Both the position numbers and the translations under genes were made by a program. Under the pieces are notes generated by a model. The model ran no database searches. It was not told the origin of the DNA and saw only the letters and a list, made by a program, of their open reading frames with translations. Below are positions 15,286 to 21,470 of a stretch of DNA of 27,582 nucleotides, in pieces (position 1 is the stretch's first letter; each line of letters opens with the position of its first letter). The stretch comes from a virus: positions 1-27,582 of IMG/VR virus record IMGVR_UViG_3300022591_000528; one strand, written 5' to 3'.

Positions 15286-15305
15286 ACTTTAGAAAAGAGA
15301 TAACA

Positions 15306-15608
15306 ATGCCTAGCACCGATATTCAGTTAGATGAAAAGATTAAGATTAAAGTTTCCGAACCAAAGAACTGGAAAGTAATCTTATTGAATGACGACACTAC
15401 TCCTATGGAATTTGTAATTGCAGTTCTTATGGAGATTTTTAAACATAGTCATAATAGTGCTACTGATGTTACTATGCAAGTACACGAAACTGGTAGCGGC
15501 ATTGCTGGTGTGTATAGTTTTGAAATTGCAGAAGCTAAAGCAGTTGAAGCAACACAGACTGCACGTACAAACGGTCATCCGTTACAAATTAAATTGGAAG
15601 AAGAATGA
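15306..15608 (+). CDS. clpS: ClpS-type protease adaptor
   Basis: This 100-residue protein matches ClpS, the adaptor that delivers N-degron proteins to ClpAP/ClpCP. The core motif NWKVILLNDDTTPMEFVIAV contains the Asn-Asp-Asp and Thr/Met residues of the N-degron pocket, VHETGSGIAGVYSFEIAE follows with the pocket His, and the end is NGHPLQIKLEEE as in bacterial ClpS. It could redirect host proteolysis. It overlaps the heme oxygenase gene by ATGA, which makes the two translationally coupled; ClpS is known in plants to help degrade glutamyl-tRNA reductase, so a link to tetrapyrrole control is possible but only inferred. Confidence 0.92.
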   Translation: MPSTDIQLDEKIKIKVSEPKNWKVILLNDDTTPMEFVIAVLMEIFKHSHNSATDVTMQVHETGSGIAGVYSFEIAEAKAVEATQTARTNGHPLQIKLEEE

Positions 15609-16162
15609 GCAATTTACGTGAACTAACCAAAGAAGCACACACAAACGCAGAACGTCAAGAGTTTGTAAAGATTCTATTTTCAGGTTCTATCAATCCACAG
15701 TTATACGCAACATTTTTAAAAAATCAACATCCGCAGTATGAAATTCTAGAAGTATGTGCAATGCCACATGCATTATTAACTGGTCTCCCGGATATCCGCA
15801 GAGCACCAGCAATCTTATCAGATTTCCTCGAACTATGGGGAAATGATAATACCGAACAGCCGCAGATCCTTCCTGTGGTTAATGATTACATTCAACACAT
15901 CCTTAGCATTAAGGACGATCCTAAAAAACTAATGGCTCACTTGTATGTACGCCATATGGGCGACCTAGCTGGCGGACAAATGATTGCTAAGAAAGTACCC
16001 GGCTCAGGTAAGCTATACAAGTTTGAAGATCCAGAAGCACTTAAAGTTGCTATCCGTGAACGCCTAAGCGATGACATGGCAGATGAAGCTAAAATTTGTT
16101 TTGGCTTTGCTACTCGCATGTTTAAAGAGATGATGGAACTAGTAGAGTATAAAGATGAGTAA
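15605..16162 (+). CDS. ho1: Heme oxygenase
   Basis: This 185-residue protein is a heme oxygenase of the biliverdin-forming HO-1 class. The proximal heme His is H12 in ELTKEAHTNAE, and the distal helix reads LYVRHMGDLAGGQMIAKK with D120 and the flexible glycines, followed by GKLYKFED. The reaction opens heme to biliverdin, releasing iron and CO, and needs an electron donor such as ferredoxin. The start is set by the ATGA overlap with clpS. Its stop overlaps the bilin reductase gene by 8 nt, so biliverdin should pass to that enzyme. Paired ho and bilin reductase genes are known from cyanophages and from uncultured non-cyanophage marine viruses. Confidence 0.95.
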   Translation: MSNLRELTKEAHTNAERQEFVKILFSGSINPQLYATFLKNQHPQYEILEVCAMPHALLTGLPDIRRAPAILSDFLELWGNDNTEQPQILPVVNDYIQHILSIKDDPKKLMAHLYVRHMGDLAGGQMIAKKVPGSGKLYKFEDPEALKVAIRERLSDDMADEAKICFGFATRMFKEMMELVEYKDE

Positions 16163-16835
16163 AGTTTGGGACACCCTGATAGGCATTCAACAATACTTTG
16201 AACAACAATTTTATGCAACAGGCAGTATTATACATGAACCCGGAATGGATCGTTTTAATCAGCCAGGTTGGGTTAACAAAGTTTGGGCAAGTAGCGTTTA
16301 TCGTAGAGCGCACATTGATGTAGTAGATGCCCGTGAAACTAAGGGCTTGTGGATGATGCATTGTTGCATTTTTCCGCACTTACATAATCCCGCTCCTATC
16401 TTTGGGTTTGACGTTATTGCCGGCAAGAATAAAATTACAGGTTGTTTCTACGATTACAGTCCTAGTGCTGATCGTGAACATCCTATGTTAGATTGGTTTG
16501 CCGATGAAGCACAGCTACTACAGTGGAACAAGACTCGTAAACTACCTGACTGGGCAGAACGTATTTTTAGTGGTAGTATGGTTGCCGCTGGCAATGTTAG
16601 CGAAGAAGAGGAACTAGCACAGATCTTTGCTATTGCTAAAAAAGGCATACATCATTATTTAGATACGGTAGGTGAAACTAATAAAACTGCCGTTAGTTGT
16701 CTAGACGCACAAAATTATTACTGTCAAAATCAGAAGCAAAACCCGCACACACCTAAAGTTATGGTAAGTTTAGGGCTATCTGAGGAAGATGTACAAGTGT
16801 TTATCCAGGATTGTTTGTTCCCAGAAGTTCGATAA
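16155..16835 (+). CDS. pcyX: Ferredoxin-dependent bilin reductase, PcyX/PcyA-like
   Basis: This 226-residue protein belongs to the ferredoxin-dependent bilin reductases. The core reads AHIDVVDARETKGLWMMHCCIFPHL and then PIFGFDVIAGKNKITGCFYDYSP. Aligning by eye with cyanobacterial PcyA, H69 matches His88 and D86 matches Asp105, while the position of Glu76 is Asp (D55). A phage enzyme of this PcyA-like kind, PcyX, was reported from uncultured marine phages and makes phycoerythrobilin from biliverdin; the upstream heme oxygenase supplies the substrate, as here. I assign PcyX on this context and the Asp substitution; phycocyanobilin production (PcyA activity) is the alternative. The ferredoxin is not in the window. 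Confidence 0.88.
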   Translation: MSKVWDTLIGIQQYFEQQFYATGSIIHEPGMDRFNQPGWVNKVWASSVYRRAHIDVVDARETKGLWMMHCCIFPHLHNPAPIFGFDVIAGKNKITGCFYDYSPSADREHPMLDWFADEAQLLQWNKTRKLPDWAERIFSGSMVAAGNVSEEEELAQIFAIAKKGIHHYLDTVGETNKTAVSCLDAQNYYCQNQKQNPHTPKVMVSLGLSEEDVQVFIQDCLFPEVR

Positions 16836-16838
16836 ATA
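16831..16838 (+). promoter_or_regulatory. T4-like late promoter box, near-leaderless
   Basis: GATAAATA overlaps the last codons of the bilin reductase gene and ends exactly 7 nt before the ATG at 16846. With the usual late offset the mRNA would have a leader of only about two bases. The minus-strand desaturase gene has the same spacing. Confidence 0.65.
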
Positions 16839-16845
16839 CTTTACT

Positions 16846-18507
16846 ATGCGATTTTCCCAGATCAAAGAAGCTTCAGTCTTTAAAAAAGTAAAAAACCAGT
16901 ACGTTGTTGGCTATAGAATGTCTATCAGCACCAAAGCTGGCGGGAAAGCTGTGGACGCAATTCAACAAGTTGTCAGCGATTTTGACCCATCCGAAGTACT
17001 AGCAGTTGCTCCAGAAGATGCTACGCCTACACACGTTATTAATCTTTCAAAGAAACAGCCTGCTAAGTATAATCTTGCTAGAGCAAACGGCGAAATTATT
17101 CAATTAGCTGGAACTGAATCAGAAATTGAAAGTTCACTAAATGGTATTGGTCCAGCAATTGATCCTAATGCCGCCCCGGGCGCAGTCAAAATGCCTAACA
17201 AGGGCGACACAGCCGAAGCATTGTTAGGTGGCGCAATGTTTGCTAAATTGCTAAATCGTCATCACGGATCAATTGGTGAAATTGATACTGATCAAGTATG
17301 GAACATTTTTGATAATCTAAAACCAGTTAGTGGTGATGATTATATGGTTCACAGCAAGGATCTAGGTGGTGCAACTGATACTGTATGGTTTAGATTAAAA
17401 GTAAAGAATACAGTCAAGACAGCATTAAAAGATCCAACAATGCGTAAGAAATTAACATTGTGGTTACAAAGTCCAGTTAACTATGTTAACAGCCCTGCTG
17501 GAACAGAGTACGCAGAAGAATTTTATAAGAATGGTACTCCTGATGAATTAGGGGTTATCAGTGATGGATTATCAGCACAGGGCGATAAAAAGACTGATGT
17601 ATATACCGCAGTTAAAGATCCCAAAACAAACACAGTAAAAAAAGAACTGTTGCCCACTAGCCTTAAAGCAGGTGCAGAACAGTTTGCACAGCATTCTGGT
17701 GGTAAATGGTCTGCTATGACTGATATGTTTACACACTTAGGCGTTACATTCCCAGTGACTAAAGGCAATGATATTGCTAAAGACTATGAAGGATTACAAG
17801 GCAAAGGTAAACAAGTTGAAGCGGCTGCTCGTGTTTATGAAAAAGCTGCCAAGATGATCAACGCACAATTTAAAGCTCCAGCAGATGAAGCTAAGTTTGT
17901 TAGAACAGTAGCACATGCACTACGTTATTGGGCAACTAATGATGACGATAATGTACAAGTTGTTAGCTTTGGTAGCCGCGGCGCCTACGATGTGTTACAG
18001 TTTAAAATTGATAAACTAATCCCTGTTATGAAGCGTTTGCAACTAAGAGCAGAAGCAGTGACATCTGGCGATAATCCTAAATTAATCATTAAAGATGAAA
18101 AAACAGGCGGAGTATTATTCCATCTAAGAACGTACTTACAAACTAAGAAAGACGGTACTAAGTATCAACGCAACATTATTGAAAAAGGTCCGTTATTGGC
18201 TATGGTAGCAGATTCTACTGGTAAGTATGCCAAACCACCAGAGTTAGCTAAACAAGCACCTGCGGCAGCACCCAAGGCCGCTAAGCCAGCAGTACAGGCA
18301 GCAACACCAGTAGTTGCACCTGCTCCGGCAGTACCTGCACCAGTACAAGCACCTGCTCCGGCACCAACAACATTTGATGCTACTGCACCTGCTCCAGAAG
18401 TACCAGAAGAAGAACCAGTAGCTGAAGAACAAGGCAAGTGGATTTGGCCAACTCCAGATGCTGTTGAAGATCTTAAACATCGAGTAGCAACCCTACTAAA
18501 ACGCTAG
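16846..18507 (+). CDS. Large late protein of unknown function with Ala/Pro linker
   Basis: This 553-residue protein starts at the ATG at 16846 (MRFSQIKEA), set by the late promoter box 7 nt upstream; a longer reading from 16789 would run far into the bilin reductase gene. The N-terminal half has no recognised motif. Around residues 390-450 a basic alpha/beta region ends in LFHLRTYLQTKKDGTKYQRN and IEKGPLL, which I recall as a shared ending in some phage proteins but cannot name. A long Ala/Pro linker (about 465-525) leads to a short tail with KWIWPTPDA. It could be a virion-associated or packaged protein. Function unknown. Confidence 0.55.
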   Translation: MRFSQIKEASVFKKVKNQYVVGYRMSISTKAGGKAVDAIQQVVSDFDPSEVLAVAPEDATPTHVINLSKKQPAKYNLARANGEIIQLAGTESEIESSLNGIGPAIDPNAAPGAVKMPNKGDTAEALLGGAMFAKLLNRHHGSIGEIDTDQVWNIFDNLKPVSGDDYMVHSKDLGGATDTVWFRLKVKNTVKTALKDPTMRKKLTLWLQSPVNYVNSPAGTEYAEEFYKNGTPDELGVISDGLSAQGDKKTDVYTAVKDPKTNTVKKELLPTSLKAGAEQFAQHSGGKWSAMTDMFTHLGVTFPVTKGNDIAKDYEGLQGKGKQVEAAARVYEKAAKMINAQFKAPADEAKFVRTVAHALRYWATNDDDNVQVVSFGSRGAYDVLQFKIDKLIPVMKRLQLRAEAVTSGDNPKLIIKDEKTGGVLFHLRTYLQTKKDGTKYQRNIIEKGPLLAMVADSTGKYAKPPELAKQAPAAAPKAAKPAVQAATPVVAPAPAVPAPVQAPAPAPTTFDATAPAPEVPEEEPVAEEQGKWIWPTPDAVEDLKHRVATLLKR

Positions 18508-18545
18508 TTTTTAATCTAGATTAAACTCAGCGTTTAATTTTCGCC
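18499..18545 (+). terminator. Probable terminator hairpin after the 16846 gene
   Basis: AAACGCT (18499-18505) pairs with AGCGTTT (18529-18535); inside it AGTTT-AATC pairs with GATTAAACT around a TCTAGA loop, with small bulges. The stop codon lies in the stem. AATTTT follows, a short T-rich tail. Confidence 0.45.
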
Positions 18546-18553
18546 ACCAAAAC

Positions 18554-18561
18554 TGTAAATA
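18554..18561 (+). promoter_or_regulatory. Late-box variant TGTAAATA before csgF
   Basis: TGTAAATA lies 27 nt before the csgF ATG. The same octamer precedes clpS and the first curlin gene. It differs from the late motif by one base; no experimental support, so low confidence. Confidence 0.3.
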
Positions 18562-18588
18562 CTGTACGGTACACCGGGAGCGAATTCG

Positions 18589-19038
18589 ATGACCAAATCA
18601 AGGGCAATATGTTTGTTAGCATTACTGCCACTTTACGTAGTGGCTGCTCCTCTTGCCGACTATACCTTTAAAAGCCCAAGTTTTAATGGTGTAGGCTACA
18701 GCAGTCACGTTTTAACTATTGAAAATCAAGAGTTTACCCGTAAGGCGCAAATACAAAAAGATATACAAGCCGCTCTTGATAAAGCAAAGGCCGATGCGGC
18801 CAATACAAATATTAACAAGTTTTTAAACAACTTGGAATCACGCATTTACGCACAAATTAGTCAAAATTTAGCTACAGCTATGTTTGCTAATGGCGGCAGT
18901 AATTCAGGTACATTAAATTTTGAAGGCAACACTATATTCTGGAGTAAAGACGGAACTAGTGTTACAATGACTGTTACTGATGTTACTGGCAATCAAACAA
19001 CAGTAGTAATTCCACTAAGCCAGTTCCAGTTCCAATAA
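18589..19038 (+). CDS. csgF: Curli assembly protein CsgF
   Basis: This 149-residue protein has a signal peptide (about residues 1-20) followed by YTFKSPSFNGVGY, which matches the CsgF N terminus that plugs the CsgG channel (FRNPNFGG in E. coli). A helical middle with QISQNLATAMF and a C-terminal GTLNFEGNTIFWSKDG / TVTDVTGNQTTVVIPL strand pair complete the family pattern. In curli systems CsgF sits outside the outer membrane and anchors the nucleator. The Asn of the plug constriction is Ser here. A GGGAG ribosome-binding site stands 8 nt before the ATG. csgG follows after one base. Confidence 0.88.
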   Translation: MTKSRAICLLALLPLYVVAAPLADYTFKSPSFNGVGYSSHVLTIENQEFTRKAQIQKDIQAALDKAKADAANTNINKFLNNLESRIYAQISQNLATAMFANGGSNSGTLNFEGNTIFWSKDGTSVTMTVTDVTGNQTTVVIPLSQFQFQ

Positions 19039-19039
19039 A

Positions 19040-20179
19040 ATGAAAAAGACTTTACTAACACTTACACTAGTTACTATGTTAAGTGGATGTGCAGTCATCC
19101 AAAGCACTGGGTTGACTGAAATAGATCCTACTCTTACGGAACAACGCAGGGGTGTTAAAAAAGAGTTTGATACAATACCAGCTCCAGCAGTAGGCAAACC
19201 TATAACTGTAGCAGTATACGGATTTACAGATAAAACAGGACAGCGCCGTCCACAACCAAACGTAGCAAGCCTAAGCACAGCAGTTACGCAAGGTGCTGAA
19301 ACATTTTTAATTCAAGCACTACAAAATGTCGGACATAGTAAATGGTTTGATGTAGTAGAACGTGTAGGTATTGATAACCTGACTAAAGAACGTACTATTA
19401 TTAAACAAATGCGCGAAGCATATGAAGGCCCAAATGCTAAACCATTAATGCCAATGCAGTTTGCTGGTATTATTATGGAAGGTGGTATTGTAGGTTATGA
19501 TGCTACCACTACTAGCGGTGGAGCTGGCATGCGTATTTTTGGCATTGGCAAGCAAACACAATGGTCAACTGATACTGTAACAGTTAGTTTAAGAGCAGTT
19601 AGTGTTAACACAGGTAAAGTATTAGCGGTGGTTACTGTACAGAAAACGATATTAAGTACGGCAGACTCTGCAACAGCATTAAAGTTTTTTGATCAAGGTA
19701 CACAGGCATTTGAAGCAGAAGCAGGGTTAACAATCAATGAACCAGGCACGTATGCTGTCAAGGCAGCTACAGAAATGGCAGTAGTTGAATTGATTAAAGA
19801 AGGACAGCGCAAAGGTATTTGGGAATACAAACTAGAGCCGGTAGTAGTTCCAGTTGCACCTGTTGTTGAAAAGAAAGAATTAGTTATAAGTTCTGAAATT
19901 AAAAAAGAAGAACCTAAAGTAGTAGAAGTGAAGGCAGAGGAACCTAAAGTAGTAGAAGTGAAGACAGAGGAAACACCAATTAAACAGCCGACTGAAGCAA
20001 TACTGTCTGAAGCTCAATTCATTTATAAAGAACCGAATGAAAAGAGTACTAAGACATGGCAGTTTAAAAAGGGCACACTTGTTACCATCATCAGCAGTCA
20101 GGGTGATTGGATAGAAGTGAGAGACGCAGAGAAGCGTAAAGGTTTTGTTAAGAAGGATGTACTTGTTGACAATCAATAA
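19040..20179 (+). CDS. csgG: Curli secretion channel CsgG with SH3-like C-terminal extension
   Basis: This 379-residue lipoprotein has a lipobox (LSGC, C17) and then a full CsgG domain: ITVAVYGFTDKTGQ, a constriction loop region with RRPQPNVASLSTAVTQGAE, SKWFDVVERVGIDNLTKER, GIIMEGGIVGYDA, GAGMRIFGIGKQTQWSTDTV and QKTILS, ending near residue 265. CsgG forms the nine-subunit outer-membrane curli export pore. The E. coli protein stops at 277 residues; here a charged linker with two 10-residue repeats (EEPKVVEVK) leads to an SH3-like domain (about 324-376, FKKGTLVTIISSQGDWIEVR, KGFVKKDVL) that could bind peptidoglycan. E. coli constriction residues Tyr51, Asn55 and Phe56 appear as Gln, Ser and Leu by eye. 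Confidence 0.92.
   Translation: MKKTLLTLTLVTMLSGCAVIQSTGLTEIDPTLTEQRRGVKKEFDTIPAPAVGKPITVAVYGFTDKTGQRRPQPNVASLSTAVTQGAETFLIQALQNVGHSKWFDVVERVGIDNLTKERTIIKQMREAYEGPNAKPLMPMQFAGIIMEGGIVGYDATTTSGGAGMRIFGIGKQTQWSTDTVTVSLRAVSVNTGKVLAVVTVQKTILSTADSATALKFFDQGTQAFEAEAGLTINEPGTYAVKAATEMAVVELIKEGQRKGIWEYKLEPVVVPVAPVVEKKELVISSEIKKEEPKVVEVKAEEPKVVEVKTEETPIKQPTEAILSEAQFIYKEPNEKSTKTWQFKKGTLVTIISSQGDWIEVRDAEKRKGFVKKDVLVDNQ
19911..19970 (+). repeat. 30-bp tandem repeat in the csgG linker
   Basis: Two adjacent 30-bp copies (19911-19940 and 19941-19970) differ at one base and encode EPKVVEVK-type decapeptides in the linker between the CsgG and SH3-like domains. They probably set linker length and can vary by slippage. 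Confidence 0.9.
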
Positions 20180-20229
20180 CTGTTAAATTTTTTACATGTA
20201 AATTTTTTTACATGTTTAAAAAATAACAG
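20180..20229 (+). terminator. Long hairpin directly after csgG
   Basis: CTGTTA (20180-20185) pairs with TAACAG (20224-20229), TTTTTT with AAAAAA, and ACATGTAAA with TTTACATG plus T, giving about 21 pairs with two 2-nt bulges around a TTTT loop. It starts at the base after the csgG stop. It has no T-run after it, so it may also act as a 3' stability element. Confidence 0.5.
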
Positions 20230-20353
20230 CAGAGTATAATTTACACAGAGCACCGTGTAAATAATTTAGTAAAAAAGGATCGTAGCGAGAAAACTAAAAT
20301 ATGGACTAAGTCCAAGGAGCGTATTAGGCAAATAACCCTAATATGTATGTAAG
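20230..20353 (+). promoter_or_regulatory. Structured leader before the first curlin gene
   Basis: This stretch holds TATAAT (20235-20240) without a clear -35 box; a hairpin ATTTACAC (20239-20246) / GTGTAAAT (20255-20262); the octamer TGTAAATA (20256-20263); the inverted repeat TGGACT-A-AGTCCA (20302-20314) joined to AAGGAG (20314-20319); the hairpin TATTAGG (20322-20328) / CCTAATA (20337-20343); and an 8-codon frame MYVRWIND (20343-20369) running past the curlin ATG. It looks like a regulated leader; no known riboswitch was recognised. Confidence 0.4.
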
Positions 20354-21292
20354 ATGGATAAACGATTGAAAGGCGGTGGTGAGTTGTCGAGAAAATTACT
20401 CACAATTCTGATGTTGGCTGCAATGCCAACATTGGGTTACGCTGTTGATAATAGTATCTACATCGACCAAGCAGGTGATAATGCTGTAATTAATATTACC
20501 CAAGATGGCGCGGGTAATACTGTTAAAGGCATTGTACAAGGTGCACCAGGGCAACGTGGTATTGACGCGGCAACGCTTGTAGGAAATAATGCAAACATTA
20601 ATGTTACCCAAGTTGGTGCGGGGAACACATTGGCATTGGGTGTTAACGCTACTGTAGATTCTGGTAAATCAGCTAACATTAATTATAATGTAACTGGCGA
20701 TAGAAATACTGCATTAATTGATGTTAATGCTGCCGGTACCGGTGTTGCATCAAATATTCAAATTGATGTTACACAGTCAGGCGGTGGTGCAAACTTCAAA
20801 GCTGATGTACAAGGTGTAGGAAATACTATTAGTGTAACTACAGCTGGTGCAAGCGATAATGTACAAAACAAGATCAGAGACAACAACACAAGTGTTAATG
20901 TGTCATTAGCAACAGGTGGCCAGAACGCAGTTGTAACAGATCAAGCTGGCGGTTCTAACACTATTGGTATCAATGCCGATGGTATTGCTAATAAATTCAG
21001 TATTTTACAAAATGGTGCAGGTAACCAAACATCTATAGCAGGTTATAGTTCAGGTGATGCGTTAGTTGGAAACGATAACTCTGTTAAAGTAGTGCAAAAC
21101 GGTTCTGATAACGTGGCAAATATTGGATTAACTGGTAGCAGTAACTGGATCGGTATTAACCAGGGTGCTGGTGGTGGTACTACTAACGAGGCAAATGTAA
21201 AAGTTAGTGGTAACAGCAATACAGTTAATATTAGTCAAGGTGCAGGTGTTCCGTTGTTAACAGCACCAACTGGATTACCGGTGCTTAGATAA
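20354..21292 (+). CDS. Curlin-repeat amyloid protein (CsgA/CsgB-like), first copy
   Basis: This protein of up to 312 residues has a signal peptide (ending near residue 30, after LTILMLAAMPTLGYA) and then irregular curlin repeats of about 22-25 residues, such as IYIDQAGDNAVINITQDGAG, NINVTQVGAGNTL, FSILQNGAGNQTSI, VKVVQNGSDNVANI and VNISQGAG. Gln, Asn and Gly at fixed repeat places are what stack curli amyloid. It would be exported through the CsgG pore encoded upstream. The longest start is the ATG at 20354; a TTG at 20384 behind GGTGGTGAG would still keep the signal peptide. It is larger than E. coli CsgA (about 150 residues). Confidence 0.88.
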   Translation: MDKRLKGGGELSRKLLTILMLAAMPTLGYAVDNSIYIDQAGDNAVINITQDGAGNTVKGIVQGAPGQRGIDAATLVGNNANINVTQVGAGNTLALGVNATVDSGKSANINYNVTGDRNTALIDVNAAGTGVASNIQIDVTQSGGGANFKADVQGVGNTISVTTAGASDNVQNKIRDNNTSVNVSLATGGQNAVVTDQAGGSNTIGINADGIANKFSILQNGAGNQTSIAGYSSGDALVGNDNSVKVVQNGSDNVANIGLTGSSNWIGINQGAGGGTTNEANVKVSGNSNTVNISQGAGVPLLTAPTGLPVLR

Positions 21293-21293
21293 T

Positions 21294-21470
21294 ATGGTAG
21301 ATGCTCGTACACTACACCACATGTACCAAGCATGGATGCAAGGTAATGAAAATTACATCCGTGATTGGTACAGTTTTGTAGAATTTGCGGCACGCCATTG
21401 TAACACTACCGGCGATGAAGTGATGAGAGAACTACAAAAATATTATTGGTTTAAGAAAGGCCACGAATGA
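21294..21470 (+). CDS. Small protein between curlin and FecR genes
   Basis: A 58-residue frame (MVDARTLHHMYQAWMQGNEN at the start, KKGHE at the end) exactly fills the space between the two genes: its ATG lies one base after the curlin stop (TAATATG) and its TGA overlaps the FecR-gene ATG as ATGA. It is hydrophilic and helical with many aromatic and His residues, and has no signal peptide, so it probably stays in the cytoplasm. The product is not recognised, but the perfect junctions on both sides argue that it is a real gene. Confidence 0.6.
   Translation: MVDARTLHHMYQAWMQGNENYIRDWYSFVEFAARHCNTTGDEVMRELQKYYWFKKGHE

Noticed and set aside
12794-16835. The dnaK-hsp20-clpS-ho block as misassembled bacterial DNA
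   Set aside because: It is flanked and penetrated by phage-type signals (late boxes before dnaK and after pcyX), lies between MazG-like and late phage genes on the same strand, and ho plus a PcyA-like reductase is a known phage pair.
16789-16845. Upstream start of the 16846 gene
   Set aside because: It would overlap the bilin reductase gene by 47 bases, while the late box 7 nt before 16846 fixes the later ATG.
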